The notes: a model not told the origin generated them from the letters alone. A stretch of 64,000 nt of DNA from Micromonospora sp. WMMD1155 (GCF_029581275.1 NZ_CP120742.1:3518001-3582000), one strand, 5' to 3'; positions 1-9,125 are shown, counted from the first letter of the stretch. A program made the numbers and translations.

Positions 1-362
1 CGGTCCATGTCGGAGGCCGCGAGAGCGTCGCGCCCTCGGGCCGCAGCGGCGTCGAAGAGGTCCAGGTCCCGCTCGTCGGGGCCCACCCGGATCACGTAGC
101 CGCCCGCCGCGGCGGTGATCCCGTTCCAGGACTCCCGGTCGCCCAGCGACTGCCGCAGCCCGCGCACGTAGGTGCGGAGGTTCGCCGCAGCCGACGCCGG
201 CTCCTCGTCGCCCCACAGCATCGACGCCAACTCGTTGGTGCCGACGACCTCGTTCGGGCGCAACAGGAGGCCGGCCAGCAGGAGGCGTTGCTTCACCGAG
301 CCCAGCGGAACCGGCCGGCCTTCGCGGTACACCCGGAACGGGCCGAGGATGTCGAAACGCAA
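1..362 (-). CDS. SARP/AfsR-type transcriptional regulator, N-terminal fragment
   Basis: This is the first 120 codons of a gene that continues past the left edge. The peptide opens LRFDILGPFRVYREGRPVPL and contains KQRLLLAGLLLRPNEVV, then LRTYVRGLRQSLGD. That is the OmpR-type winged-helix DNA-binding domain that starts SARP/AfsR regulators, just ahead of the bacterial transcriptional activator (BTAD) domain. The start is TTG at 362: an in-frame TGA lies four codons upstream and GAGGTG sits at a fitting distance. What it regulates cannot be told from here. The only neighbour in view is the divergent secreted peptidoglycan-binding protein. Family assignment is good; the full domain set (NB-ARC or TPR) is unknown. 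Confidence 0.82.
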   Translation of the reverse strand, partial: MRFDILGPFRVYREGRPVPLGSVKQRLLLAGLLLRPNEVVGTNELASMLWGDEEPASAAANLRTYVRGLRQSLGDRESWNGITAAAGGYVIRVGPDERDLDLFDAAAARGRDALAASDMD

Positions 363-533
363 CCAGGCACCTCACATGTGGGCGCTGCAATCCGGACGCG
401 CGCCGCACCCGGGATGACGGGGCGGGCGGGTGCCCTGTACGCCAGTTGTGCGGCGGATGTACCGGCCCCACCTTACCGTTCAACCGTTCCATCGCCCATC
501 GAAGTATCCACCTCCGTCCAACCAGGGAGATGC

Positions 534-1106
534 ATGTCTTCGCTCCACTCCATCCGCCGGGTGCTCGGTAAGGCTGCGGTCCCCGCGGTCGGCGCGGCGT
601 TGGCCATCGGACTCAACGTCACGCTCGCCACGCCGGCCGCGGCCAGCGGCTCCTACACCGGCAGGGCGTACGTCCACGGCACCGGTGCGGTATCCGACGA
701 TTTCGATGACGAGGGCGTCGTCAACGTCGGGACGCACCGCAGCTCGAACGTCACCTGTCTGTGGCAGACCATTCTCTGGGCAAATGGTTACCTGCCCTCG
801 TCCGGGATCGACGGCATCTTCGGCGACCAGACCGATGCCGCAACGAGGAACTTCCAGCGCGACAAGAGCCTCACCGCGGACGGTTCCGCCGGCCGGAACA
901 GCTGGACGAAGGCCGGCGACAGGCTCGCGCAGACCGACGACCAGAACGGGTGGCGGTACGTGGTGTACCGGGGGGCACGGGGCTCCAGGAGCGCGTACAG
1001 CGCGCACGAGTTCGTCCTGCAGCGATCGCCCGACGGGAACCACCGGTTCTACCCGCCGCAGGGCGGCGGCCCCTACTGGGCCACCTACAACACCCGCTCC
1101 TGCTGA
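534..1106 (+). CDS. Secreted peptidoglycan-binding-domain protein
   Basis: This 190-residue protein has an N-terminal signal peptide: basic SIRRVLGK, a hydrophobic stretch, then an ATPAAAS cleavage region near residue 38. Residues about 70-125 form a PG_binding_1 fold (CLWQTILWANGYLP, GIDGIFGDQTDAATRNFQ), a cell-wall-binding module. The remainder is rich in Tyr, Arg and Gly and ends in Cys; no catalytic domain is visible, so it is probably a wall-associated or secreted accessory protein. ATG 534 is chosen because AGGGAGA lies just upstream and the signal peptide begins there; a longer in-frame reading from 288 would place coding sequence ahead of the signal peptide. It is divergent from the SARP gene, with about 170 bp between them. 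Confidence 0.8.
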   Translation: MSSLHSIRRVLGKAAVPAVGAALAIGLNVTLATPAAASGSYTGRAYVHGTGAVSDDFDDEGVVNVGTHRSSNVTCLWQTILWANGYLPSSGIDGIFGDQTDAATRNFQRDKSLTADGSAGRNSWTKAGDRLAQTDDQNGWRYVVYRGARGSRSAYSAHEFVLQRSPDGNHRFYPPQGGGPYWATYNTRSC

Positions 1107-1291
1107 TCTTCAGGATCGGCTGGCTTCTTCCGGGGGCCGCCGGGGCGATGACGTCGCCTCGGCGGGCCCTGGAGGGCCGGGCCGTCGGCCGCGGCCCCGC
1201 CGAGCCGGCGGCCACCATCGCCGCCGCCCGCGAGCTGGTCACCGAGGTGGTCGGCTGAGCCTCTGCGGGGGTGGCCGCCAGCTGACAGGCA

Positions 1292-1297
1292 TAGGGT
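1292..1297 (+). promoter_or_regulatory. Putative -10 box of a leaderless promoter for the aldo/keto reductase
   Basis: TAGGGT lies 7 nt before the GTG at 1305, so a transcript starting about 7 nt downstream of the box would begin at or next to the start codon. The same arrangement recurs at glmS, acpS, alr and tsaB in this window. The GGGTGG overlapping the box could instead serve as a ribosome-binding site; the sequence alone does not decide. No convincing -35 is seen. Confidence 0.35.
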
Positions 1298-1304
1298 GGT
1301 TGTC

Positions 1305-2258
1305 GTGACAGAGATGACCTATCGCCGGCTGGGCGACTCCGGGCTCGTGGTGTCCGTGGTCGGCATCGGCTGCAACAACTTCGGCCGCAAGCTCGACCTC
1401 GATGGCACCCGTGCGGTGGTGGACGCGGCACTGGACGCCGGGATCAACCTGTTCGACACCGCCGACATCTACGGTGAACCGCAGGGCGGCTCCGAGGAGC
1501 TGCTCGGGCAGGCGCTCAAGGGCCGCCGGGACGACGTGGTGGTGGCCACCAAGTTCGGCATGGACATGCACGGCCTCAACGGGCCGGACTTCGGCGCCCG
1601 TGGCGCACGCCGCTACATCGCGCGAGCGGTGGAGGCGTCGCTGCGCCGGCTCGGCACCGACCACATCGACCTGTACCAGATGCACGAGCCCGACCCGGGC
1701 ACCCCGATCGACGAGACCCTCGCCGCCCTGGACGACCTGGTGCGCGACGGCAAGGTGCGCTACCTGGGCAATTCCAACTTCGCCGGGTGGCAGATCGCCG
1801 ACGCCGACTGGGTCGCCTCGTCCAACGGGCGGGCCCGCTTCATCAGCGCGCAGAACCACTACAGCCTGCTGGAGCGGTCCGTGGAGACCGAGGTGATCCC
1901 CGCGTGCGAGCGGTTCGGGCTGGGCATGCTTCCGTTCTTCCCACTCGCCAACGGCCTGCTCACCGGCAAGTACAAGCGCAGTGAGCAGCCCCCGGCCGGG
2001 AGCCGGCTCTCCGGCGGTGGCCGGTACGCGGAGCGGCTCGCCGCAGCCGACTGGGACGCCATCGAGGCGATCGAGGCGTACGCGGCCGAGCGGGGTCTGA
2101 GCATGCTCCAGGTGGCGATCGGTGGGCTGGCCGCCCAGCCGGCGGTCACCTCGGTGATCGCCGGCGCCACCACGCCGGAGCAGGTCCTCGCCAACGCCGC
2201 CGCCGGCACCTGGGAGCCCGGCGACGAGGACCTGGCCGCGCTGCGCGCCATCCTCTGA
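1305..2258 (+). CDS. Aldo/keto reductase
   Basis: A 317-residue NAD(P)H-dependent oxidoreductase of the aldo/keto reductase superfamily, close to the usual TIM-barrel length. The catalytic tetrad is recognisable: Asp and Tyr in DTADIYGEPQGGSEELLG, Lys in VVVATKFGMD and His in DLYQMHEPDPGTPIDETL. The C-terminal cofactor region is SVIAGATTPEQVLANAAA. Such proteins reduce aldehydes or ketones in the cytosol; the physiological substrate cannot be inferred. GTG 1305 is preferred; ATG 1314 (MTYRRLGDSG) is an alternative three codons in. It appears monocistronic. A strong GC-rich hairpin about 200 bp downstream (2458-2486) is the likely transcription stop. Confidence 0.9.
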   Translation: MTEMTYRRLGDSGLVVSVVGIGCNNFGRKLDLDGTRAVVDAALDAGINLFDTADIYGEPQGGSEELLGQALKGRRDDVVVATKFGMDMHGLNGPDFGARGARRYIARAVEASLRRLGTDHIDLYQMHEPDPGTPIDETLAALDDLVRDGKVRYLGNSNFAGWQIADADWVASSNGRARFISAQNHYSLLERSVETEVIPACERFGLGMLPFFPLANGLLTGKYKRSEQPPAGSRLSGGGRYAERLAAADWDAIEAIEAYAAERGLSMLQVAIGGLAAQPAVTSVIAGATTPEQVLANAAAGTWEPGDEDLAALRAIL

Positions 2259-2301
2259 GCGGTCCGGCCTGGCGCGGTTCGGCGCGGCCGGCGCGGCTCC
2301 T

Positions 2302-2377
2302 TGATCCACTCGTGTTCCTGAAAGTCGGGGTGACTTGGGCCGGGGAATGCGCGGTTTCATGAAAGTCGAGTCGATCA
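2302..2377. repeat. Intergenic palindromic element (TTGATC-ended)
   Basis: TGATCCACTCG (2302-2312) is mirrored by CGAGTCGATCA (2367-2377) with one mismatch. Inside, TGAAAGTCG occurs twice as a direct repeat (2319 and 2360). It shares the TGATCCACTCG-GTTC end sequence with the element at 15301-15377 and lies in the same kind of place, between convergent gene ends. Confidence 0.6.
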
Positions 2378-2457
2378 TGCCGGTCGCGGCGGCTAGATGA
2401 CGCCAGCACGGGCTGGCGGTGACCGACCAACCCCGGGTCGGTGGGTGAGATGACGAT

Positions 2458-2490
2458 GGGCCGGGCCGCTGGTTGCGGCCCGGCCCGTTT
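2458..2490. terminator. Rho-independent-type hairpin between convergent genes
   Basis: GGGCCGGGCCGC (2458-2469), a five-base loop, then GCGGCCCGGCCC (2475-2486) form a perfect 12-bp GC stem, followed on the plus strand by GTTTCG. It can serve the aldo/keto reductase on the plus strand and the exported protein on the minus strand. Confidence 0.75.
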
Positions 2491-2566
2491 CGTCGTCAGT
2501 GTCGGTCGGTCGACCGCTCCGGCGAGATCGTCGTGGTGAGCCGGTGCGGCGGCGAGATCGTCTCCG

Positions 2567-3115
2567 TCAGTCGGTGCGGCGGCGGCCGAACAGCATGGCC
2601 ACCCCCATCGCCAGGGCGACGAGGACCAGGCCGGCCGCCGCGTACGGCCACCAGCCGGCACCCGCCCCGCCGTCCGCCGGCTTGTTCACCGCGACCGGCT
2701 CGGGCGCGGGCGGAGTCTGCGCGGCCCGGGCCTGCACCGTCGCGGTGGCCTTGCCCGACAGTGGGGCGGGGGAGTTGACGGTCACCTTCCACGTGCCGGC
2801 GGTGAGCACCGCGCCGCTGCTGTAGAAGCCCTGCCCCTCGGGCTGCGGTTCCAACTGCACCGGCCCGACCTTCTGCCCGTCCGGGCCGGTGGCGGTGAGG
2901 ACCAGTCGTACCACCTGGTCCAGCCGACGCCCGTCGGGGTAGGTGGCCTGGATGGTGACCCCCTCGGCGCCGTCGCCGGCCACCACGAGTTTGAGTTTGT
3001 CGGCCTGCGCCGCCCGGGCGACCTGAGCGGCCTGCGCGGGGGCAGCGGCGAACACCGTCAGAGCCAGTCCGACGAACACGGCGGCCAACGCCTTGCGGAT
3101 ACCCGTCACGGACAT
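2567..3115 (-). CDS. Exported, C-terminally membrane-anchored hypothetical protein
   Basis: A 182-residue protein with an N-terminal signal peptide (IRKALAAVFVGLALTVFAAA, cleavage near APAQAA), an extracytoplasmic beta-rich domain of about 100 residues (GVTIQATYPDGRR ... GTWKVTVNSPAPLSGKA), a Pro/Ala linker, and a C-terminal membrane helix (YAAAGLVLVALAMGVAMLFG) ending in basic GRRRTD. The middle resembles small Ig-like YtkA/FixH-type folds, but no function can be named. The ATG at 3115 lies directly against GAGGAG; the GTG two codons further in (3109) has ideal spacing and may be the real start. It is preceded on its strand by the large ThuA gene and that gene's terminator. Confidence 0.72.
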   Translation of the reverse strand: MSVTGIRKALAAVFVGLALTVFAAAPAQAAQVARAAQADKLKLVVAGDGAEGVTIQATYPDGRRLDQVVRLVLTATGPDGQKVGPVQLEPQPEGQGFYSSGAVLTAGTWKVTVNSPAPLSGKATATVQARAAQTPPAPEPVAVNKPADGGAGAGWWPYAAAGLVLVALAMGVAMLFGRRRTD

Positions 3116-3134
3116 CTCCTCACTACGGATGAGG

Positions 3135-3174
3135 GAGGCCCCTCCCCGACGCCGTGGCGTCGGGGAGGGGCCTC
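3135..3174 (-). terminator. Strong hairpin terminator of the large ThuA-domain gene
   Basis: Arms of 18-19 bases (GAGGCCCCTCCCCGACGCC at 3135-3153 and its mirror at 3157-3174) flank a three-base loop. The hairpin starts about 7 bases beyond the stop codon of the 1943-residue gene and separates it from the exported protein downstream. No long T run follows, as is usual in high-GC actinomycetes. Confidence 0.8.
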
Positions 3175-3180
3175 GTCGGA

Positions 3181-6100
3181 TCAGAGCTGGCGACCGGGCG
3201 CGAGCCGGGTGGCATCGCCACCGAGCCGTCCGGTGCCCTTGACCGATTCGCCGTCGTTCGCCTTGACCCCGGCCTTACTGGCCGCGCCACCGAGCCGAAC
3301 GATCATGGCATCGGCGTCCCGGATCAGGACGTCCCGGACCTCCGCCTCGCCCACCAGAGCGGTGTCGGAGGCGAGCGTCCGGAACGCGGTCAGCTGCCGC
3401 ACCGCCGCCTTGTCGTCGCCGGCCGCCTCGGACTTGCGGACGGCGTCGAGCTTGTTGGTCAGCTGCTTGTGCGCCTTGGCCGAGAGTCGACCCGTCGCCT
3501 TGAACCGGTCCAGCAGACCCTGCATGTCCCGGAACGAGGTGGTGACGAAGAACCGGACCGTCGAGGTGGTCTCGTTGCCCGCCTTGTCGGTCGCGGTCAC
3601 GGTCAGCTCGTGCAGGCCGAGCGACAGCTCGTACATGGCCTGCAGGGTGCCGCTGGCGTACGCCTCGCCGTCCAGCTTGCCGACCACGGTCGCGATGCCC
3701 GAGGTCGGGTCGACAGCCTGCCAGGACACCCGAACGTCCTGGCTGTCACCGTAGAGCTGGCCGTCGGCGATACCGGAGACCAGCAACGTCGGCTTGGTGC
3801 CGTCGATCTTCAAGACCGCCGACTTGAGCGTCTCGGCGTTGCCCGCCTTGTCGGTCGAGCGGTACAGCAGCTCGTGCTGCCCGTCACCGGTCACCTCGAC
3901 CGGCGTCGTGTACGGGGTCCACGCCCCACCGTCCAGCGACCACTCCACCGTCTTGACGCCCGAACCGGCGTCGGTGGAGGCCAGCACGACCGGGATCGTC
4001 CCGTTGTGCCAACCGGCGTCGTTCGCCGGAGCGAACGTCGCGGTGGTCACCGGCGCGGTGGCGTCGATCTTGACCGAGACGGTCTTCGTCGCCTCCACGT
4101 TGCCGGCCTTGTCCGTCGAGCGGAACCGCAGCTCGTGCTCGCCGTCACCGGTGACCTCCACCGGGGCGGTGTACGCCGTCCAGGTGGTGGCACCGTCCAG
4201 CTGGTACTCGGTGGTGGCGAGCCCGCTGCCGCCGGCCTCGTCGGCGGCGGTGAGGGTCACCGTCACCGCCCCGGTGTACCACCCCTCGGTCGGGGTGCCG
4301 GACACCGACGACGTGGTCACCGGAGCGGTCTCGTCGGCCACCTCCGTGCTCAACCGGAAGTAGTCGAACGCGGCGGTCTTCGAGGCCGTCTGGTTGGCGC
4401 CGAGGGTGAACAACCCGACCTTCGGGGTGGCACCCACCGCGGTGTTGGTCAGCGCCTCCAACGCGGTCCAGGTCGTCCCGTCGGCCGAGTACGACGCGGT
4501 GAACGTGTCACCGGTGCGGGCCAACCGGAGGTGCCACACGGCACTGGTCAGGCTGGCCGCCTCCGGCTGCGGGTTCTGGACCGCCCCGGCGATCTCGCTG
4601 CGGAACTCGATCCGCCGCGTCACCGCCGAGCCGGCCTGGTTGTCCGCGATGAAGTCGAACTTCAGGTAGTTGTCGTCGTCCGCCTGCACGAGCAGACCGG
4701 CCTGCTGGTACTGCTCGTTCAGCAGACTGCCGTCGACCTTCGTCTCCAGGGTCCAGTCGCCCGAGGGCGCGGTCTGGAGGATGAAGTTCTTCGGCCCGGT
4801 GTTGTCGGTGCCGTAGATGTCACCGTTGGGCACGTCGATGCGCAGCGCGCCACCGGTGACCCGGTAACCGGTCGGGTCCTCCCGAAGGATCGCGTCCCAC
4901 CGGCACTTGTCCAAGGTGTCGCCGTTGAACTCGTCCGACGGGTCGACCGGACCGGCCGGGGCGTCCGGCGTGACCTGGAACGAATCGAAGGCCGCGTCGA
5001 CGACCGGTGCCTCGGTGCCGCCGTTGAGGGCGAAGACCCCGATGCGCGGGTTGGTGATGCCGGCGAGCGCGGCCGAACGGCCGACCGGGGTGAAGGTCTG
5101 TCCGTCGGCCGAGACGGCCGCCGTCAGGTTCGTCCCGTCGCTGGTGACCCGCAGGTACACGGTGTCACCCGCCGGTGCGTTGGTGGCGTCGGCGGCCTCG
5201 TTGCGAGGCGTGCCGGCCGTCTCCCGGATGAACTCCACCCGACGGCTGCCGTTGTACAGCAGGTCCACCTTGGCGTAGTTGTCGTCGTCGCCGTACACCA
5301 GCAGACCGGCCTGCTGGTAGTTGGCCGTCACCGGAAGCGTGACCTTGGTGGTCATCTCCCAGGCGCCGGTCGGTGCCGCCTGGAGCACCAGGTTGGTGGC
5401 GTCGTTGCGAGCGCCGTAGAGGTCACCCACCGCGGTGGGCAGCCGCAGCGCGCCGCCACTGAGCGAGTAGAGCTGGTTCTCCCGGATGACGCTGGTCCAG
5501 CGCTCCTTGTCGAGGCTGTTGCCGTTGAAGTCGTCCGAACGCGCCCCGAAGCAGGACGTGTCCGGAGCGTCCACCCGCACCGGCACCGTGGCGTACGCCT
5601 TGGCGCCCTTGCTGTCGGTCACCGTGAGGGTGGCCGTGAACGTGCCCGCGGTGGTGTAGGTGTGGCTGGCGTCCAGAGTGGTCGCCGTGCCACCGTCACC
5701 GAAGTCCCAGGCGTACGTCAACGGGGTGTCGCCCTCGGCGTCGGTGGCCGTGCCGTCGAAGGCGACGGTGACCGGTGCGGTGCCGGTGGCCGGGTTGGCC
5801 GTGGCGCTGACCACCGGCGGCGCGTTCTCGGTGACACCGCGGCCGACGAAGTCCATCCAGTTGACGTTGAACAGCGAACCGGTGCCGCCGTTCGGGTCGC
5901 GGGCCAGGAAGTACAGCGAGCCGCTCGCGGCACCGGTGACCGGCGCGCTCACGTCCGTGTACGTCTGCCACCCGCCGGTGGCCGGCACGGTGGCCGTGGC
6001 GACCACCGGTCCGTCGACCGCACCCGCGCGGACCTCGATCCGACCACCCGCAGCGGCCGAGGCCGCCCGGAAGCGGATCTCGGTGATGTTGGTCAGGTTC

Positions 6101-9012
6101 GCCGGAGCGACCGACCACCAGTCACCGTCCTCGATGAACGCGATGCTCTGACCGCCGCCGGCGGGGTCGGTGGCGGCTTCCCGCTGCACGCCGGCGTCAC
6201 CGCCGCCGGTGCTCACCGGAGCGCGCCCGGTGGCGGTGAAGAACTCGGCCTGCTTGCGCTTGGGCTGCAGGACCTCGATCACCCGACCGGTGAGCGGGCT
6301 GGCCCCGCCGGCGCCACCGTCATCGGTGTAGGTGGCCTCGAAGACCGCGAACACGTTCGCCTCGGCGCCGTGCCCGGAGGCGAGCGACGTCTGGACGGTG
6401 CCGGTGCAGCCGGTGTGCTGCTCCAGCGGGTGGGCGTGCTCGTCGTGGCCCAGCAGGACCTGGAGGTTCACCCGGTCACAGTCGATCTCCCCGTCCTCCG
6501 GGTCGGTCACCTTGATCGAGTAGCGGACCTGGTCACCCCACTCGAAGAACCCACCGTCCGGCGGGAACTCGATCGTCACAGTCGGGGACGTGTTGCCCAC
6601 GGTGATCGGCACGTTGGCCACCGCGGTACGGCCCTTCGGGTTGGTGACGGTGAGCTGGGCGGTGTAGTTGCCCGCCGCGGCGTAGGTGTGCGTCGGGTTC
6701 GCCTCGGTGGAGGTCTGCCCGTCGCCGAAGGTCCAGGCGTAGGTGAGCGTGCCACCGTCCGGGTCCCGGGATCCGGCACTGGAGAAGGTGACCGTCAACG
6801 GTGCCGCACCCGAGGTCGGGGTGGCGGACGCCGCCGCGATCGGCGCGCGGTCACCGGCGGTGTAGTCGATCCGGTAGACGCCCGAGTTGTCGTTGTTGCC
6901 GCCGAAGCCGCTGCCCCACTCGATCAGGTACAGCGCGCCGTCGGGGCCGAACTCGAAGTCCATCGGCCGGATCATGCTCATGCCGGTGAGCAGCTGGTTG
7001 ATGTCCACAAGAGACTTGCCGTCGGCAGTCACCTGCATCGTGTACATCTTGTTCTGGTTCCACTCGCCGAGCAGCGCCTTGCCGTCGTAGTACGCCGGCC
7101 ACTTGCGGGTGGAGTCGAGGTCGGCGTCGTAGCGGTAGACCGGGCCACCCATCGGGGCGCCACCGCCGCCGATCTCCGGGTAGCGCGCGTCACCGGCGTA
7201 CCCGTAGTCGACGGTCGCCGGGACGACCGGCGGGAGGTTGGTCAGACCGGTGTTGTTGGGCGAGTTGTTGACCGGTGCGGCGCAGTCGAACTTCGGGCCG
7301 CTCGGACCGGACGGGAACGTGTAGTCGTTGTACGCCTCGTTCGTGCCCGTGCAGTACGGCCAGCCGTAGTTGCCCGGGGTGACGATGTTCCACTCGACCA
7401 GACCGCGCGGGCCCCGGTTCGGGTTGTCCGAGTTGGCGTCCGGACCGTAGTCGCCGACGTACAGCGTGTTGGTCTTCGGGTCGGTGCCGATCCGGAACGG
7501 GTTGCGGAAGCCCATCGCGTAGATCTCGGGACGGGTCTTCTCGGTGCCCGCCGGGAAGAGGTTGCCGGCCGGAACGGTGTACGTTCCGTCGTCCTCCGGG
7601 TGGATCCGGATCACCTTGCCGCGCAGGTCGTTCGTGTTGGCCGAGGTGCGCTGCGCGTCGTAGTCCTGGCGGCCCGCCCGCTCGTCGATCGGCGTGTACG
7701 AGTTCGACTCGAACGGGTTGGTGTTGTCACCGGTGGCCAGGTAGAGGTTGCCCTCGCTGTCGAACGTCATGCTGCCGCCGGCGTGGCAGCAGGTGTTGCG
7801 CTGGGTGTCGACCCGCAGCACCTGCTTCTCACTGGCCGGGTTGATGGTGTCGCCGGTCACCGTGAACCGGGACAGCAGGTTGCGGGCGACCCCGTCGTTC
7901 GGGGCATAGTACAGGTACACCCAGTTGTTGGTGGCGAAGTCCGGGTCGAGCCGGATGCCGATCAGGCCGTCCTCGTTGCCGGTGAAGACGTCCAGGTCGA
8001 CGGCGGTGACGGTGTTGCCGGTGTCCGGCTTGATGATCTGCACGCGACCGTCACGCTCGATGTAGAAGACCCGCCCGTCGGGGGCGATGTCCAACTCCAT
8101 CGGGTTGCTGGTGTTGCTGTCCAGCGCCACCTTCTCGAAGTTCGAGGTCTTCGAGGCGCCGCAGTCGGCGTCCTGGACACCTGCCGCGGTGCGGATGCCG
8201 CCGAGCAGGTGGGAGAGGAAGCCGGGCTCGGCGTACGACTCCCGGGTGTGGCCGCCGCCGGTGTACCAGGAACGACCACCGTCGTAGTCCTGACACCAGG
8301 CGATCGGGTGGTCGGCGCCCATCGCGCCGGCACCGGCCGTGTAGCTCTTCTCGTCCAGGCTGGCCAGCACGTGCACGTCCGGCCGCGGGTTGGTCTGGTA
8401 GTTGTACCACTCGTCGAAGCGGGACCAGCGGTCCGGCAACTCGGCGGTGGACGGGTGCGCGTGGTCCTCCACCTTCACGGTGGCCTGCTGGTTCTGCGGG
8501 TGGTTGGCGAAGTACGCGCCGACCAGGTCGCCGTACCAGGGCCAGTTGTACTCGGTGTCCGACGCGGCGTGGATGCCGACGTAGCCGCCGCCGGCCTTCA
8601 CGTAGCGCTCGAACGCCGCCTGCTGCTCGGCGTTGAGCACGTCACCGGTGGTGGAGAGCCAGATCACCGCCTTGTACTTCGCCAGGTTGGCGTCGTTGAA
8701 TGCGGCGCCGTCCTCGGAGTTGTCAACGGTGAATCCGTTGGCGGCACCGAGCTGCTGGATCGCGGCGATGCCGGTGGGGATGGAGTCGTGCCGGAAGCCG
8801 GCGGTCTTGGAGAAGATCAGGACGGAGAAGGGATCGGCCGCTGCCTTTGGTGCCTTGGGCACCACCTGGCTGACCGGGGCGCCGGCCGGCGCCTCCCGTG
8901 GGGGGACCTGGGCGGCTGCCTGGGCAGGCGTGCCGAACAGGGTGGTCGAGGCCATGGCCAGGGAGATGAGTGTTGCGGTGATGGGTACGCGGGCACGACG
9001 AGAACGGGACAC
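3181..9012 (-). CDS. Giant secreted ThuA / PQQ-type sugar dehydrogenase / carbohydrate-binding multidomain protein
   Basis: A 1943-residue exported protein. The start is GTG 9012 with AGGAGGCGGC just upstream and a signal peptide ending near TPAQAAAQ. Approximate domain order: ThuA-like (60-260; LIFSKTAGFRHDSI, GGGYVGIHAASDTE), glucose/sorbosone dehydrogenase beta-propeller (285-680; NPMELDIAPDGRVFYIERDG, NTCCHAGGSMTFD, WPYCTGTNEAYNDY), PKD (about 730-800), CBM6-like (930-1050; WWSVAPANLTNITEIRFRAA), second PKD (1060-1150), two DUF1349/laminin-like modules (1160-1350 and 1355-1560), three Ig-like OmpL47/HYR-type repeats (1567-1817) and a C-terminal FIMAH helical domain (about 1827-1904). It probably binds and oxidises or remodels extracellular polysaccharide; ThuA proteins act on sugars such as trehalose. 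The substrate is not deducible. It is a single transcription unit with its own terminator. ThuA plus GSDH fusions are known in actinobacteria; the long adhesive tail is notable. Confidence 0.9.
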   Translation of the reverse strand: MSRSRRARVPITATLISLAMASTTLFGTPAQAAAQVPPREAPAGAPVSQVVPKAPKAAADPFSVLIFSKTAGFRHDSIPTGIAAIQQLGAANGFTVDNSEDGAAFNDANLAKYKAVIWLSTTGDVLNAEQQAAFERYVKAGGGYVGIHAASDTEYNWPWYGDLVGAYFANHPQNQQATVKVEDHAHPSTAELPDRWSRFDEWYNYQTNPRPDVHVLASLDEKSYTAGAGAMGADHPIAWCQDYDGGRSWYTGGGHTRESYAEPGFLSHLLGGIRTAAGVQDADCGASKTSNFEKVALDSNTSNPMELDIAPDGRVFYIERDGRVQIIKPDTGNTVTAVDLDVFTGNEDGLIGIRLDPDFATNNWVYLYYAPNDGVARNLLSRFTVTGDTINPASEKQVLRVDTQRNTCCHAGGSMTFDSEGNLYLATGDNTNPFESNSYTPIDERAGRQDYDAQRTSANTNDLRGKVIRIHPEDDGTYTVPAGNLFPAGTEKTRPEIYAMGFRNPFRIGTDPKTNTLYVGDYGPDANSDNPNRGPRGLVEWNIVTPGNYGWPYCTGTNEAYNDYTFPSGPSGPKFDCAAPVNNSPNNTGLTNLPPVVPATVDYGYAGDARYPEIGGGGAPMGGPVYRYDADLDSTRKWPAYYDGKALLGEWNQNKMYTMQVTADGKSLVDINQLLTGMSMIRPMDFEFGPDGALYLIEWGSGFGGNNDNSGVYRIDYTAGDRAPIAAASATPTSGAAPLTVTFSSAGSRDPDGGTLTYAWTFGDGQTSTEANPTHTYAAAGNYTAQLTVTNPKGRTAVANVPITVGNTSPTVTIEFPPDGGFFEWGDQVRYSIKVTDPEDGEIDCDRVNLQVLLGHDEHAHPLEQHTGCTGTVQTSLASGHGAEANVFAVFEATYTDDGGAGGASPLTGRVIEVLQPKRKQAEFFTATGRAPVSTGGGDAGVQREAATDPAGGGQSIAFIEDGDWWSVAPANLTNITEIRFRAASAAAGGRIEVRAGAVDGPVVATATVPATGGWQTYTDVSAPVTGAASGSLYFLARDPNGGTGSLFNVNWMDFVGRGVTENAPPVVSATANPATGTAPVTVAFDGTATDAEGDTPLTYAWDFGDGGTATTLDASHTYTTAGTFTATLTVTDSKGAKAYATVPVRVDAPDTSCFGARSDDFNGNSLDKERWTSVIRENQLYSLSGGALRLPTAVGDLYGARNDATNLVLQAAPTGAWEMTTKVTLPVTANYQQAGLLVYGDDDNYAKVDLLYNGSRRVEFIRETAGTPRNEAADATNAPAGDTVYLRVTSDGTNLTAAVSADGQTFTPVGRSAALAGITNPRIGVFALNGGTEAPVVDAAFDSFQVTPDAPAGPVDPSDEFNGDTLDKCRWDAILREDPTGYRVTGGALRIDVPNGDIYGTDNTGPKNFILQTAPSGDWTLETKVDGSLLNEQYQQAGLLVQADDDNYLKFDFIADNQAGSAVTRRIEFRSEIAGAVQNPQPEAASLTSAVWHLRLARTGDTFTASYSADGTTWTALEALTNTAVGATPKVGLFTLGANQTASKTAAFDYFRLSTEVADETAPVTTSSVSGTPTEGWYTGAVTVTLTAADEAGGSGLATTEYQLDGATTWTAYTAPVEVTGDGEHELRFRSTDKAGNVEATKTVSVKIDATAPVTTATFAPANDAGWHNGTIPVVLASTDAGSGVKTVEWSLDGGAWTPYTTPVEVTGDGQHELLYRSTDKAGNAETLKSAVLKIDGTKPTLLVSGIADGQLYGDSQDVRVSWQAVDPTSGIATVVGKLDGEAYASGTLQAMYELSLGLHELTVTATDKAGNETTSTVRFFVTTSFRDMQGLLDRFKATGRLSAKAHKQLTNKLDAVRKSEAAGDDKAAVRQLTAFRTLASDTALVGEAEVRDVLIRDADAMIVRLGGAASKAGVKANDGESVKGTGRLGGDATRLAPGRQL

Positions 9013-9112
9013 GCCGCCTCCTGTGTCGTAGTGACAGAGAGCTCGCGGGAGTCGGCTCGCCGAACGCCCTCCCTCGTGGAGCCGGTGGTGACGCCGTGCC
9101 AGGGTGCCCCAC

Positions 9113-9125
9113 CGACATTTTGTCG
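9113..9125. promoter_or_regulatory. Inverted repeat upstream of the ThuA gene, possible operator
   Basis: CGACA-TTT-TGTCG forms a 5-bp inverted repeat in an unusually AT-rich stretch (9113-9150, including ACAAATTAATTCGG) about 100 bp before the GTG of the ThuA-domain gene. The position suits a repressor site. The regulator is unknown. Confidence 0.35.

Larger units (their letters stand above)
2259..2566. other. Convergent intergenic region carrying a palindromic element and a terminator
   Basis: No gene is seen. The region lies between the 3' ends of the aldo/keto reductase and the minus-strand exported protein. It holds a palindromic element (2302-2377) and a strong hairpin (2458-2486), both listed separately. 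The stretch 2495-2566 is GC-rich with short direct repeats (GGTGCGGCGGCGAGATCGTC-like) and no coding signal. Confidence 0.7.
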
